Shown here piece after piece: positions 17,979 through 26,783 of a stretch of DNA of 37,688 nt. The DNA is taken from contig DSBO01000048.1 in assembly GCA_011046015.1 (NCBI GenBank), positions 1 to 37,688 of the forward strand. The letters are read 5' to 3'. The notes under the pieces are model-generated. The model saw only the letters and a list, made by a program, of their open reading frames with translations, did not search any database and was not told the DNA's origin. This DNA comes from Thioalkalivibrio sp. (GTDB lineage Bacteria; Pseudomonadota; Gammaproteobacteria; SpSt-1174). Position numbers and translations under genes: made by a program. Position 1 is the stretch's first letter, and each line of letters begins with the position of its first letter.

Positions 17979-19226
17979 GTGGACTTCTTCAACTATCGCA
18001 ACGGCGAGCTCTACGCCGAGGACCTGTCTGTCGCCCGGCTGGCCGAACAGTACGGCACGCCGCTCTATGTCTACTCGCGCGCCACCATCGAGCGTCACTG
18101 GCACGCCTTCAACGACGCCTTCGGCGATCACCCGCACCTGGTCTGCTACGCGGTGAAGGCCAACTCCAATCTCGCCGTGCTCAACCTGATGGCGCGCATG
18201 GGCTCCGGATTCGACATCGTCTCGGTGGGCGAGCTCGAGCGCGTGCTGAAGGCTGGCGGCGACCCGGGCAAGGTGGTGTTCTCGGGCGTGGGCAAGAAGG
18301 CCGACGAAATGCGCCGCGCGCTGGAGGTCGGCATCCGCTGTTTCAACGTGGAGTCCGAGGCCGAGCTCCAGCGCCTCAACGCGGTGGCTGGCGAGATGGG
18401 CCGGGTTGCACCGGTGTCGATCCGCGTGAACCCGGACGTGGACGCGAAGACCCATCCCTACATCTCCACCGGCCTGAAGGAGAACAAGTTCGGCATCGAT
18501 ATCGACGAGGCCGAGCGCGTATACCGGGAGGCCGCCGCGTTGCCGCACCTCGAGGTGGCCGGCATCGACTGTCACATCGGCTCGCAGCTCACCCGGGTCG
18601 AGCCCTTCCTCGATGCGCTGGATCGTGTCATCGCCCTGGCCGACCGGCTCAAGGCCGCCGGCATCGCGATCCATCACCTGGACCTGGGGGGCGGACTCGG
18701 CATTCGCTACCGCGACGAGACGCCGCCCGAGCCGGACGACTACGTGAAGGCCATGTTCGCGCGCTGCAAGGGCTGCGACTACGAGATCCTGCTCGAGCCG
18801 GGCCGCGCCATCATGGGCAACGCCGGGATCCTGGTCACGCGCGTGGAATACCTCAAGCCCACCGCACACAAGGGTTTCGCCGTGGTGGATGCGGCGATGA
18901 ACGACCTCATGCGTCCCGCGCTGTACCAGGCCTGGCAGGCCATCGTGCCGGTGGTCGAGGGCGGACGGGGCGAGGCGCGCGTGTACGACGTGGTCGGCCC
19001 CGTCTGCGAGACCGGCGACTTCATCGGCAAGGACCGTGAGCTCGCCATCCAGCCGGGCGACCTGCTCGCCGTGCGTTCTTCCGGCGCCTATGGTTTCTCC
19101 ATGAGCTCCAATTACAACACGCGCCCGCGCGCCGCCGAGGTCATGGTCGACGGTGACGCCGCACACGTCGTGCGCGAACGCGAGACCATCGACGTGCTGC
19201 TGGCCGGCGAGCGAATGCTGCCATAA
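17979..19226 (+). CDS. lysA: Diaminopimelate decarboxylase
   Basis: 415 aa from GTG 17979 (VDFFNYRNGELYAEDL), with GGAG upstream. It decarboxylates meso-diaminopimelate to L-lysine with PLP. The PLP lysine is K60 in CYAVKANSN. HIGSQ and LDLGGGLGIRY form the phosphate-binding barrel region. The dimer-interface catalytic cysteine is in VVGPVCETGDF, and SGAYGFSMSSNYN is close to the C-terminus. Longer upstream starts would overlap lptM in another frame. DapF, which makes its substrate, is encoded about 11 kb away on the opposite strand. Confidence 0.98.
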   Translation: MDFFNYRNGELYAEDLSVARLAEQYGTPLYVYSRATIERHWHAFNDAFGDHPHLVCYAVKANSNLAVLNLMARMGSGFDIVSVGELERVLKAGGDPGKVVFSGVGKKADEMRRALEVGIRCFNVESEAELQRLNAVAGEMGRVAPVSIRVNPDVDAKTHPYISTGLKENKFGIDIDEAERVYREAAALPHLEVAGIDCHIGSQLTRVEPFLDALDRVIALADRLKAAGIAIHHLDLGGGLGIRYRDETPPEPDDYVKAMFARCKGCDYEILLEPGRAIMGNAGILVTRVEYLKPTAHKGFAVVDAAMNDLMRPALYQAWQAIVPVVEGGRGEARVYDVVGPVCETGDFIGKDRELAIQPGDLLAVRSSGAYGFSMSSNYNTRPRAAEVMVDGDAAHVVRERETIDVLLAGERMLP

Positions 19227-19239
19227 TCGGGGCCCCGGG

Positions 19240-19425
19240 GTGAGTGGCATCAGCACGCCCTGCGTCCAGGTCTGCGAGCTCGGACCTGACGATCGCTGCG
19301 TCGGCTGCGGGCGCAGCCGCGACGAGATCGCCGCCTGGACGCGCCTGCCGGAGTCCGCGCGGCGCGCGGTGATGGAACGCCTGCGGGCCGAGGGCTATCC
19401 GCGTCGCGCCACCGAATCGACCTAA
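19240..19425 (+). CDS. DUF1289-family small cysteine protein
   Basis: 61 aa from GTG 19240. The conserved family core is complete: TPCVQVCELGPDDRCVGCGRSRDEIAAW, with four cysteines in a C-x3-C-x7-C-x2-C pattern that could bind a metal or Fe-S centre. A short helical tail (ARRAVMERLRAEGYPRR) follows. Only 13 bp separate it from the lysA stop, so it is probably in the same transcript. The family is widespread in proteobacteria with no established function. Confidence 0.85.
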   Translation: MSGISTPCVQVCELGPDDRCVGCGRSRDEIAAWTRLPESARRAVMERLRAEGYPRRATEST

Positions 19426-19598
19426 ACGCCGGCCCGGTACGCCGCCAGTGGCGATGCGTGCCGGTACACTCGCGCGGGTCTTTAACGCCGGGATCGAGTT
19501 CATCTCGCCCGGGTGCTTCTCCTGGGGCCGACCGGGATGGACCGCGTCATCAACCGCCTCAGATTCACGTCCACCAGATGTCGAGCCGCGATAGCCTC

Positions 19599-19907
19599 AT
19601 GGAAATCCAGACATACGCCACCGTTACCCGCAAGGTCATCGCCGAGGAAGGCTTTGCGCATTTTCATCCCACCGCGTGCTTTCCGGCGCGCCGGCTCATC
19701 AAGGCGCTGGAGGGTGTGCCGCCGGATGCCGAACCCGAGCGCATCGAGGCTGGGGTGCTGTTATGGGCCGAGCGACAGGCCGAGCCCGGCGAGGAATTTC
19801 TGGTTGCCTTCAAGATCGGCCCCACGCAGTTCAAGATCGTGCGCCGCGTGGGCGACCAGGCCGAGTCCGCCGTCTTCAATGCGCAGGACGAAACGCCCGC
19901 TTCCTGA
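19599..19907 (+). CDS. Hypothetical protein, 102 aa
   Basis: Start chosen at ATG 19599 (MEIQTYATVTRKVIAEEGF); an in-frame ATG at 19578 would add seven residues, and neither has a strong ribosome site. The protein is soluble, with an N-terminal helical part (ARRLIKALEGVPPD) and a beta-rich C-terminal half (FLVAFKIGPTQFKIVRRVGD). I do not recognise the family. It lies 18 bp before the VOC gene and is probably co-transcribed. The 173 bases before it (19426-19598) show no gene or clear site. Confidence 0.6.
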   Translation: MEIQTYATVTRKVIAEEGFAHFHPTACFPARRLIKALEGVPPDAEPERIEAGVLLWAERQAEPGEEFLVAFKIGPTQFKIVRRVGDQAESAVFNAQDETPAS

Positions 19908-19925
19908 ATCGGAGGGCTTGCCCAC

Positions 19926-20354
19926 ATGAAACCGCGCATCAGTTTCATCACCCTCGGCGTGGATGACCTCGAACGCGCCCTGCGCTTTTACCGCGACGGC
20001 CTCGGTTTGCCCACCGAGGGCATTATTGGCACCGAGTTCGACCACGGCGCCGTCGTTTTCATCGAGCTGCAGCCCGGCCTCAGGCTTGCGCTGTGGCCGC
20101 GCGCGAGCATCGCGCACGAGACCGGTCTGCCGGTGTCGCCGCCCGCGCCGACCGATGGCCTGCTCGCGCACAACGTCGGCTCCCGGGAGGAGGTCGACGC
20201 CGTCCTGGCACAGGCCGAGGCCGCCGGCGCCGTGCTCGTCAAGCCGCCACAGGACACCTTCTGGGGTGGCTACGCGGGCCACTTCCAGGATCCCGATCGG
20301 CACCTCTGGGAGGTGGTCTGGAATCCGGCGTTCGAGTTGACGGACGCGGGATAG
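19926..20354 (+). CDS. VOC-superfamily (glyoxalase/dioxygenase fold) protein
   Basis: 142 aa. The vicinal-oxygen-chelate fold is visible as two repeats: ISFITLGVDDLERALRFYRDGLG at the N-terminus and SREEVDAVLAQAEAAGA, then GHFQDPDRHLWEVVWNP, in the second half. The E in LWEV is the usual last metal ligand of the family. Such proteins include glyoxalases, ring-cleaving dioxygenases and antibiotic-binding proteins; the sequence alone does not tell which, and no partner gene is informative. Function unassigned. Confidence 0.88.
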   Translation: MKPRISFITLGVDDLERALRFYRDGLGLPTEGIIGTEFDHGAVVFIELQPGLRLALWPRASIAHETGLPVSPPAPTDGLLAHNVGSREEVDAVLAQAEAAGAVLVKPPQDTFWGGYAGHFQDPDRHLWEVVWNPAFELTDAG

Positions 20355-20461
20355 ACACTCGGCAGGCGGCGGGGCCAAGTCCCTGCGGGCGCTGACGGAT
20401 TTCGCCACGTTCCGTGGATGTGCATTACACTCGATTACGCCCCTTCCGTTCGGAGCCCCGC

Positions 20462-21841
20462 ATGTTTATCAGCGTTCTCGAACTCTTCAAGATAGGCATC
20501 GGCCCGTCGAGCTCGCACACCATGGGGCCGATGGTTGCCGCTCGCCGCTTCGTCCAGCAAGTGCAGCGCCACCAGCTGGGAGGCGATGCCACGCCGGATG
20601 TCGGCATCCGTTGCATCCTCAAGGGTTCGCTCGCCTATACGGGCAAGGGCCACGCCACCGACCGTGCTATCACCCTGGGCCTGCACGGCCACACGCCCGA
20701 GGGCGTGGCCGAGCACGACGTCGATGCCCTGGTGCGCGACATCTGGCAGCGCGACGCGCTCGCCCTGGACGGCGACCGGCAGGTCGGCTTCTCGCCCGAT
20801 CGCGATATCATCTTCGATCGTGGCCAGCCGCTGCCCGAGCACCCCAATGGCATGATCTTCGAACTGGTCACGCCCGCCGGCGAAATCCTGCTCACCGAGA
20901 CGGTGTTCTCCATCGGCGGCGGATTCATCGCCTCGGCCGAGGAGATCGGCCAGCTTGCCGCGCCGCTCAAGTCCTCCGAAGGCGGACAGTGCCCTTTCGG
21001 CTTTGCCACGGCCAGGGCCATGCTCGAGATGGCCGAGGCCACCGGGCTTTCCATCGCGGCCATGAAGCGCGCCAACGAGATGGAGTGTCGTGCGGTGGAG
21101 GCCCTGGATGCGAAACTCGATGCGGTGTGGGGTGCCATGCACAGCTGCGTGGAAAATGGCCTCTCCGCCGAGGGCATCCTGCCCGGCGGGCTCGACATCC
21201 CGCGCCGCGCCCGGCATTTGTTCGACGAACTGCGTGCGCATCCGGAAGGGGTGACGGTCAACGACTGGCTCTGCGCCTACGCCATGGCGGTCAACGAGGA
21301 GAATGCTGCCGGCCACCTGGTGGTCACGGCGCCCACCAACGGCGCCGCCGGCGTGATCCCCGCCGTGCTCTACCACCTGGTCGAACACGAGGGCGGGACG
21401 GCGGAACAGGTGCGCGACTTCCTGCTCACCGCCGCCGCCATCGGCGGCATCATCAAGCACAACAGCTCCATCTCCGGTGCCGAGGTCGGCTGTCAGGGCG
21501 AGGTCGGTTCCGCCGCCGCCATGGCCGCGGCCGGCCTGTGCGCGGCGCGTGGCGGCAGCGCGCCGCAGATCGAGAAGGCCGCCGAGATGGCGCTGGAGCA
21601 TCACCTCGGCATGACCTGCGACCCGGTAAAGGGCCTGGTGCAGGTGCCCTGCATCGAGCGCAACGGCTTCGGTGCGATCAAGGCCTACGCCGCCGCCTCG
21701 TTGGCCCTGCGCGAGACCGGCCAGCACTTCATGCCGCTGGACAACTGCATCGCCGCCATGAAACGCACCGGCCAGGAGATGTCGGCCAAGTACAAGGAGA
21801 CCTCGCTGGGCGGGCTGGCGGTGAGCATCACCGAATGCTGA
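20462..21841 (+). CDS. sdaA: L-serine ammonia-lyase (iron-sulfur, single chain)
   Basis: 459 aa from the ATG at 20462 ([23 protein letters not shown]). Converts L-serine to pyruvate and ammonia using a [4Fe-4S] cluster. The N-terminal serine-binding SSSHTMGP motif and the three cluster cysteines C344 (GCQGEVGSA), C386 (MTCDPVKG) and C397 (VPCIERN) are present; this spacing matches the type-2 bacterial enzyme. The fused alpha and beta domains make it the single-polypeptide form. No clear operon partner; an inverted repeat follows 14 bp after the stop. Confidence 0.97.
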   Translation: MFISVLELFKIGIGPSSSHTMGPMVAARRFVQQVQRHQLGGDATPDVGIRCILKGSLAYTGKGHATDRAITLGLHGHTPEGVAEHDVDALVRDIWQRDALALDGDRQVGFSPDRDIIFDRGQPLPEHPNGMIFELVTPAGEILLTETVFSIGGGFIASAEEIGQLAAPLKSSEGGQCPFGFATARAMLEMAEATGLSIAAMKRANEMECRAVEALDAKLDAVWGAMHSCVENGLSAEGILPGGLDIPRRARHLFDELRAHPEGVTVNDWLCAYAMAVNEENAAGHLVVTAPTNGAAGVIPAVLYHLVEHEGGTAEQVRDFLLTAAAIGGIIKHNSSISGAEVGCQGEVGSAAAMAAAGLCAARGGSAPQIEKAAEMALEHHLGMTCDPVKGLVQVPCIERNGFGAIKAYAAASLALRETGQHFMPLDNCIAAMKRTGQEMSAKYKETSLGGLAVSITEC

Positions 21842-21854
21842 GGCATCATCCGTA

Positions 21855-21955
21855 AGCGCCGCAAGGCGCGATCAGGGGGTGGCGCTTAGCGAGAGAGGCG
21901 TGAGGCATGAGGCGCGATGATGTCTGATCCACGACAGGTCGCGCCTTGCGGCGCT
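21855..21955. repeat. REP-like inverted repeat (17-bp exact arms)
   Basis: AGCGCCGCAAGGCGCGA at 21855-21871 returns as its exact reverse complement at 21939-21955, 67 bp apart. Each arm is also a small hairpin (GCGCC/GGCGC around CGCAA). The outer context GTAGGAGCGCCGC on the minus strand resembles the dispersed GTAGGAGCGG-type REP families of gammaproteobacteria. The interior contains short repeats of GAGGC(A/G)TGAGGC. Confidence 0.65.
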
Positions 21956-22019
21956 CCTACGGTGCATCGCTGTGCTCCCTGTGGCAGATTGTGATTTTCC
22001 GAAAAATTATCGACCAGCC

Positions 22020-22682
22020 ATGCAACGCATTCCCGAACCCGAGCTCATGCTCGATCCCGAACAGGCGATCGCCTACGCGCAGGCGGATTTCGAGGCGCCG
22101 CACAACCGGTTCATCGCGCTGTTTCGCGAACGCTTCCCCGAACCGGTGACGGGCGACGTGCTGGACCTCGGCTGCGGGCCGGGCGATATCGCCGTGCGTT
22201 TCGCCCGGGCCTTTCCCGGGACCTTCGTCGACGGCGTGGACGGGGCGGCGGCGATGCTGGACGCCGGGCGCGAACAGGTCGCGGCCTCGGGTGTGGCACA
22301 CCGGCTGAACCTGGTACAGGCCTGCCTGCCGCAGGACCCGGCACCCAAGCCGGCCTATCCCACCATCATCTCCAACAGCCTGCTGCATCACCTGCACGCC
22401 CCATCCGTGATGTGGGAGGCGGTGAAGCGGCATGCCGCGCCTGGGGCGCGGGTATTCGTGATGGACCTGATGCGGCCGGCCAGCCCGGCCGAGGCGGCGC
22501 GGCTGGTGGCGTTCTATGCGCAGGACGAACCCGAGGTGTTGCGGCGCGATTTCTACCACTCGCTGTGCGCGGCCTTCACGCCCGCGGAGGTGCAGGGGCA
22601 GCTGGCCGAGGCCGGGCTGGCCGGGCTCACGGTCGAGGCCGTGAGCGACCGGCATCTCATCGTTTACGGGGTACTGTCCTGA
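22020..22682 (+). CDS. Class I SAM-dependent methyltransferase
   Basis: 220 aa from ATG 22020 ([24 protein letters not shown]); a GTG 48 bp upstream (21972) is possible but lies next to the inverted repeat. Motif I is [16 protein letters not shown] (about residues 46-61) and motif II is in [23 protein letters not shown] fits motif IV, with a late [13 protein letters not shown]. Substrate unknown. Its last 26 bp overlap the end of ubiB on the opposite strand. No membrane or signal features. Confidence 0.88.
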   Translation: MQRIPEPELMLDPEQAIAYAQADFEAPHNRFIALFRERFPEPVTGDVLDLGCGPGDIAVRFARAFPGTFVDGVDGAAAMLDAGREQVAASGVAHRLNLVQACLPQDPAPKPAYPTIISNSLLHHLHAPSVMWEAVKRHAAPGARVFVMDLMRPASPAEAARLVAFYAQDEPEVLRRDFYHSLCAAFTPAEVQGQLAEAGLAGLTVEAVSDRHLIVYGVLS

Positions 22683-24348
22683 CGCCGCGTTGCCCATCGA
22701 GGGCGGCGATGAGCATGGCGAGGATGCCGGCCGCACCCAGCGCCCAGGAAAACACCGGGGCGCCGCCTACCGTGGGCATGTCGGACAGGCCGAGGGTGAG
22801 GAAGCCGCCGAGCGCCAGGGCGGCGCCGGCGATGACGGCGATGCTGCGGCGGTTGGCACGGCTGATCTCCCCGCGCAGCTGTTCGAGCTGTTCGCTCTGC
22901 CATTGCAACTGCAGTTCGCCGTTGTTGGTGCGCGTGATGAGCTCGTGCACTTGGTCCGGCATGGAGGGCAGCTGTTCGAGGAACTTCGGCAGGTGTTTCT
23001 TCACGCCACCGATGAGCGCGCGCACGCCGACCTGTTCGTCCATCCAGCGTTCGAGGAAGGGCTTGGCGGTCTTCCACAGGTCGAGATCGGGGTAGAGCTG
23101 GCGGCCGAGGCCCTCGATGTTGAGCAGGGTCTTTTGCAGCAGCACGAGCTGCGGCTGTACCTCCATGTGGAAGCGGCGCGCGGTCTGGAACAGGCGCAGC
23201 AGCAGCTGGCCGAAGGAGATGTCCCTGAGCGGGCGCTGGAAGATTGGTTCGCAGACGGTGCGTATCGCGCTCTCGAACTCGTCCACCCGCGTGTCGGCCG
23301 GCACCCAGCCGGACTCGACGTGCAGTTCAGCGACGCGGCGGTAGTCGCGGTTGAAAAAGGCGTGAAAGTTCTCGGCCAGGTAGCGCTTGTCCTCCGGCGC
23401 GAGCGTGCCGACGATGCCGAAGTCCACCGCCAGGTAGCGCGGATTGTCGGTCTCGTCGTGGGCAACGAAGATGTTGCCCGGGTGCATGTCGGCGTGGAAG
23501 AAGTTGTGACGAAACACCTGGGTGAAGAAGATCTCCACGCCGCGCTCGGCCAGTTTCTTCAGGTTCACGCCGCGCGCGACCAGGGTGTCGATGTCGCTGA
23601 TCGGCGTGCCGTGGATCCGCTCCATCACCATCACGCGCGGCGTGCTGTACTCCCAGTAGATCTCGGGGATGTACAACTTCGACGAGCCTTCGAAGTTGCG
23701 GCGCAGCTGCGAGGCGTTGGCCGCCTCGCGCACCAGGTCGAGCTCGTCGAAGATGGTCTTCTCGTATTCGCGCACCACCTCCACCGGCCGCAGGCGCCGG
23801 CCTTCGGGCCAGTAGCGCTCGGCCAGCTCGGCGCCGATGTAGAGCAGATCCACGTCGCGGCGGATCACCGTCTTGATGTTCGGCCGCACTACCTTCACCA
23901 CCACGTCGGTGCCGTCCTTGAGCGTGGCGGCGTGCACCTGGGCGATGGAGGCCGAGGCCAGTGGCGTCTCGTCGAAGTGGGCGAAGACCTCGCTGGCCGG
24001 GCGGCCGTAGGCCTTTTCGATCCGCGCGCGCACGTCCTCGATGGGGAAGGGTGGCACCGCGTCCTGCAGGCGCGTGAGCTCGACGGCGATGTCGTCCGGC
24101 AGCAGGTCGCGGCGGGTGGAGAGCATCTGCCCGAACTTCACGAACACGGGGCCGAGGTCTTCCAGCGCACGGCGGATGCGTTCGCCGCGCGGGGCGCGCT
24201 TGCGGCGGAACCAGTTCCACGGCAGCAGGAACAGCAGCCAGCGCACCGGCCGGAACAGGTGGATGGCGAACACCACCTCGTCCAGGCCGTGGCGGACCAG
24301 CACGAAGTTGATGTAGAGCAGTCGCAGCAGCTGTGCCGGTCGGATCAT
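22657..24348 (-). CDS. ubiB: UbiB, atypical kinase/ATPase of ubiquinone biosynthesis
   Basis: 563 aa, ABC1/ADCK family. It is needed for coenzyme Q synthesis and acts at the inner membrane. The family-defining KxGQ motif is at 71-74 ([15 protein letters not shown]), with the Ala-rich loop in [18 protein letters not shown], catalytic-loop-like [10 protein letters not shown] and the metal-binding VDFGIVG. Two C-terminal membrane segments (about 500-545) anchor it. It is last in ubiE-ubiJ-ubiB, the same order as in E. coli. The end overlaps the convergent methyltransferase gene. Confidence 0.97.
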   Translation of the reverse strand: MIRPAQLLRLLYINFVLVRHGLDEVVFAIHLFRPVRWLLFLLPWNWFRRKRAPRGERIRRALEDLGPVFVKFGQMLSTRRDLLPDDIAVELTRLQDAVPPFPIEDVRARIEKAYGRPASEVFAHFDETPLASASIAQVHAATLKDGTDVVVKVVRPNIKTVIRRDVDLLYIGAELAERYWPEGRRLRPVEVVREYEKTIFDELDLVREAANASQLRRNFEGSSKLYIPEIYWEYSTPRVMVMERIHGTPISDIDTLVARGVNLKKLAERGVEIFFTQVFRHNFFHADMHPGNIFVAHDETDNPRYLAVDFGIVGTLAPEDKRYLAENFHAFFNRDYRRVAELHVESGWVPADTRVDEFESAIRTVCEPIFQRPLRDISFGQLLLRLFQTARRFHMEVQPQLVLLQKTLLNIEGLGRQLYPDLDLWKTAKPFLERWMDEQVGVRALIGGVKKHLPKFLEQLPSMPDQVHELITRTNNGELQLQWQSEQLEQLRGEISRANRRSIAVIAGAALALGGFLTLGLSDMPTVGGAPVFSWALGAAGILAMLIAALDGQRGVRTVPRKR

Positions 24349-24365
24349 GTGATAGGGGCCGTGGG

Positions 24366-24992
24366 TTACTGTTGGTCCGGGTCGCCGAGGCCACGGGCGG
24401 CGCGCGCCACACGCGCGGCCAGGCGTTCGACCCCGTCGCGCAGGTCGTCCACGCCGTTGGCGAAGTCCTCGATCTCGTAGCGCGTGGGCAGGTCGCGGGA
24501 TTCTTCCTGCAGGTACTCGGTGACGTCCATGCGCAGCGCACCGGCCGACCGCCTGGCCCAGCCGCCGAGGCCGCGCAGCGCGTTGCCGATCTGGTGCGCG
24601 GCGATGTCGCCCACGGCCTTGGAGAGCAGCTCCTCCCAGTCGAGTTCGACGGATGCCAGCGCCTCGCGGAACACGCGCCCGGCGTGGGTGTTGCCGTCGA
24701 TACTCACGTCACCCGACAGCACCACGCGGTTGGGGTCCTCCGCGAGCGAGAGGCGCGCCAGCGCCATGGGCGTACCGCGAATCACCGTGTCGGGGCGGTC
24801 GCCGTAGCGTCCCAGCACCTGCAGGCCGGTCGCGCCCGGCACGAAGTAGAGCGTCAGATCCAGTCCGGTGATCTCCAGCGCGACGACCTTTCCCTCGATC
24901 TCGGCGAGCCGCGCACGGGCCCGTTCGTCGAGCGCGAAGTAGCCGTTCAGGGCGTTCTCGATCACGGCGGTGAGGAGGACGGGGGCGTCCAT
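24366..24992 (-). CDS. ubiJ: UbiJ, SCP2-domain ubiquinone biosynthesis accessory factor
   Basis: 208 aa from ATG 24992; the frame is open further upstream, inside ubiE, but has no family resemblance there. The N-terminal about 100 residues form a sterol-carrier (SCP2)-like lipid-binding domain ([40 protein letters not shown]). The C-terminal part is helical with a likely coiled coil ([25 protein letters not shown]). UbiJ binds ubiquinone intermediates and organises the soluble Ubi complex. It starts 2 bp after the ubiE stop and ends 17 bp before ubiB. Confidence 0.92.
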   Translation of the reverse strand: MDAPVLLTAVIENALNGYFALDERARARLAEIEGKVVALEITGLDLTLYFVPGATGLQVLGRYGDRPDTVIRGTPMALARLSLAEDPNRVVLSGDVSIDGNTHAGRVFREALASVELDWEELLSKAVGDIAAHQIGNALRGLGGWARRSAGALRMDVTEYLQEESRDLPTRYEIEDFANGVDDLRDGVERLAARVARAARGLGDPDQQ

Positions 24993-24994
24993 GA

Positions 24995-25744
24995 CTAGAG
25001 CCTGTAGCCCGAGTGCAGGGCGACGATGCCGCCGGTGAGGTTGAAGTACTCGCAGCGCTCGAAGCCGGCCTCCTGCATCATGGCCTTGAGCGTCTCCTGG
25101 TCCGGGTGCATGCGGATGGACTCGGCGAGGTAGCGGTAGCTCTCGGCGTCGTTGGCCACCAGCTTGCCCATGAACGGCAGCAGCCGGAAGGAGTAGAGGT
25201 CGTACACCGGCGAGAGGCCGGGGGCCACGGGTTTGGAGAACTCCAGTACCAGCAGGCGGCCGCCGGGCTTGAGCACGCGGTACATGGAGCGCAGTGCGGC
25301 GTCCTTGTCCGTGACGTTGCGCAGGCCGAAGGCGATGGTGATGAGGTCGAAGTGATTGTCCGGGAACGGCAGCGCCTCGGCATTGGCCTGCACGTACTCG
25401 ATGTTGCCGGCCACGCCCTCGTCGGTGAGCCGCTCGCGGCCGCGCGCCAGCATGGAGGCGTTGATGTCGGACAGCACCACCTGCCCGTCCGGGCCCACCA
25501 GGCGTGAGAAGCGCAGGGCCAGGTCGCCGGTGCCGCCGGCCAGGTCCAGCACGCGCTGGCCCTTCTTCACGGCCGCCTGCTCGATGGTGAAGCGTTTCCA
25601 AAGGCGGTGGATGCCCATGGACATGAGGTCGTTCATCACGTCGTACTTGTCGGCGACGGAATGGAAGACGCCAGCGACCTTGCGCGCCTTTTCCTCGATC
25701 GGGACTTCCTGGTACCCGAAGTGGGTCGTCTTCTTCTCGCTCAT
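24995..25744 (-). CDS. ubiE: Ubiquinone/menaquinone biosynthesis C-methyltransferase UbiE
   Basis: 249 aa. C-methylates demethoxyubiquinol (and demethylmenaquinol where present). Diagnostic stretches: [45 protein letters not shown] at the N-terminus, motif [17 protein letters not shown], and [38 protein letters not shown]. The C-terminal [18 protein letters not shown] is the family tail. First of the tight ubiE-ubiJ-ubiB set, preceded by the DUF971 gene with a 32-bp gap. Confidence 0.98.
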   Translation of the reverse strand: MSEKKTTHFGYQEVPIEEKARKVAGVFHSVADKYDVMNDLMSMGIHRLWKRFTIEQAAVKKGQRVLDLAGGTGDLALRFSRLVGPDGQVVLSDINASMLARGRERLTDEGVAGNIEYVQANAEALPFPDNHFDLITIAFGLRNVTDKDAALRSMYRVLKPGGRLLVLEFSKPVAPGLSPVYDLYSFRLLPFMGKLVANDAESYRYLAESIRMHPDQETLKAMMQEAGFERCEYFNLTGGIVALHSGYRL

Positions 25745-25776
25745 GTGCGCGGACCTTGTGCGTTGCGGTGTGGTGT

Positions 25777-26136
25777 TCAGTCGGCCGGCTTGCGCTGGTA
25801 ACCAGCCTCTGCCAGGCGCTCGAGGTAGTTCTGCCAGTAGGCGTCGTGGTTCAGGCCGAGGTCGTAGAGGTAGTTCCAGTCGTAGATGCCGGTGTCGTGA
25901 CCGTCGGAGAACACGAACTTGACGGCATAGTTGCCGATCGGCTCGATCCCGGTGATGTTCACGTCTTCCTTGCCGGTCTGCAACACGTCCTGGCCCGGGC
26001 CGTGGCCGCGTACCTCCGCGGACGGTGAGTAGACGCGCAGGTATTCGGAGGGCAGCTTGAAGCGCGTGCCGTCTTCGTAGGCGAGTTCCAGGATGCGGGA
26101 CTTCTGGTGCAGGTGGATCTCGGTCGGGCGTGTCAT
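25777..26136 (-). CDS. DUF971 (gamma-butyrobetaine hydroxylase N-terminal-like) protein
   Basis: 119 aa. The whole protein is one DUF971 domain: [76 protein letters not shown]. In related proteins this small fold resembles the N-terminal zinc-binding region of gamma-butyrobetaine hydroxylase and is also seen in Fe-S assembly contexts. A gene of this family commonly lies between hslU and ubiE in gammaproteobacteria, as here. No catalytic residues can be assigned. Confidence 0.9.
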   Translation of the reverse strand: MTRPTEIHLHQKSRILELAYEDGTRFKLPSEYLRVYSPSAEVRGHGPGQDVLQTGKEDVNITGIEPIGNYAVKFVFSDGHDTGIYDWNYLYDLGLNHDAYWQNYLERLAEAGYQRKPAD

Positions 26137-26155
26137 GTCACTCTCCGCTGGGCGT

Positions 26156-26770
26156 TCAGGCGCGTTTCTCGAACCGGCAGTATACGAAAGCCTGCTCGAT
26201 GCCGGCAGGCGTGCTGTGCATTTCGCGCCGTGTTTCGATCAATGTGTAGTTCGGGCCGAGGATGGCGGCCAGGGTTTGTTCGTCGTACTGCCGCACGGGC
26301 AGGCCGCTGCATTTGTCTGGCCCGTCCGGGGCGAAGGCGGCGATGATGGCCTGGCCACCGACCTTGAGAAAGCGGCCCAGGCGCTCGAGATAGGCCTCGC
26401 GGTCGGCGTCTTCCATGAGGAAGTGGAACACGGCGCGATCGTGCCAGATGTCGTATTGTCTGGGTAGCTCGACCTCGGTGGCGTCGGCCGTAATCCAGTT
26501 GATGCGCTCGGCGCGTTCGCCCAGGCGGGCGCGGGCCTGGGCCAGCGCGGCCTCGGCGATGTCCACTACGGTCACGTCGACGAAGCCCGCCGCCACCAGG
26601 TCGTCCACCAGGCGCGAGGCGCCAGCCCCCATGTCGATGACCGCCGCGTTGGGGATGCCGGCGGCGGCGATCAGGTCCAGCGAGATGCCGGCGCGGGGCT
26701 GGAACCAGGCCAGCTCGTGGGCGGCCTTGCCGCGGTACACGTCTTCCCAGTGTGTCTTGCGGTCGCTCAT
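26156..26770 (-). CDS. Class I SAM-dependent methyltransferase
   Basis: 204 aa from ATG 26770; an in-frame TTG two codons upstream is less likely. N-terminus THWEDVYRGKAAHELAWFQP is typical of a family of small uncharacterised methyltransferases. SAM motif I is VIDMGAGASRLVDDL, motif II is VTVVDIAEAALAQA, and YDIWHDRAVFHFL is motif IV. Target unknown. It sits between hslU (13 bp upstream) and DUF971 (19 bp downstream), so it interrupts an otherwise familiar hslVU-DUF971-ubiE order. Confidence 0.88.
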   Translation of the reverse strand: MSDRKTHWEDVYRGKAAHELAWFQPRAGISLDLIAAAGIPNAAVIDMGAGASRLVDDLVAAGFVDVTVVDIAEAALAQARARLGERAERINWITADATEVELPRQYDIWHDRAVFHFLMEDADREAYLERLGRFLKVGGQAIIAAFAPDGPDKCSGLPVRQYDEQTLAAILGPNYTLIETRREMHSTPAGIEQAFVYCRFEKRA

Positions 26771-26783
26771 CGTCAACCCGTCC

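Noticed and set aside
21972-22019. GTG at 21972 as the start of the methyltransferase
   Set aside because: The extra 16 residues are not family-like and abut the REP-like repeat; ATG 22020 gives a normal N-terminus, though neither start has a good ribosome site.
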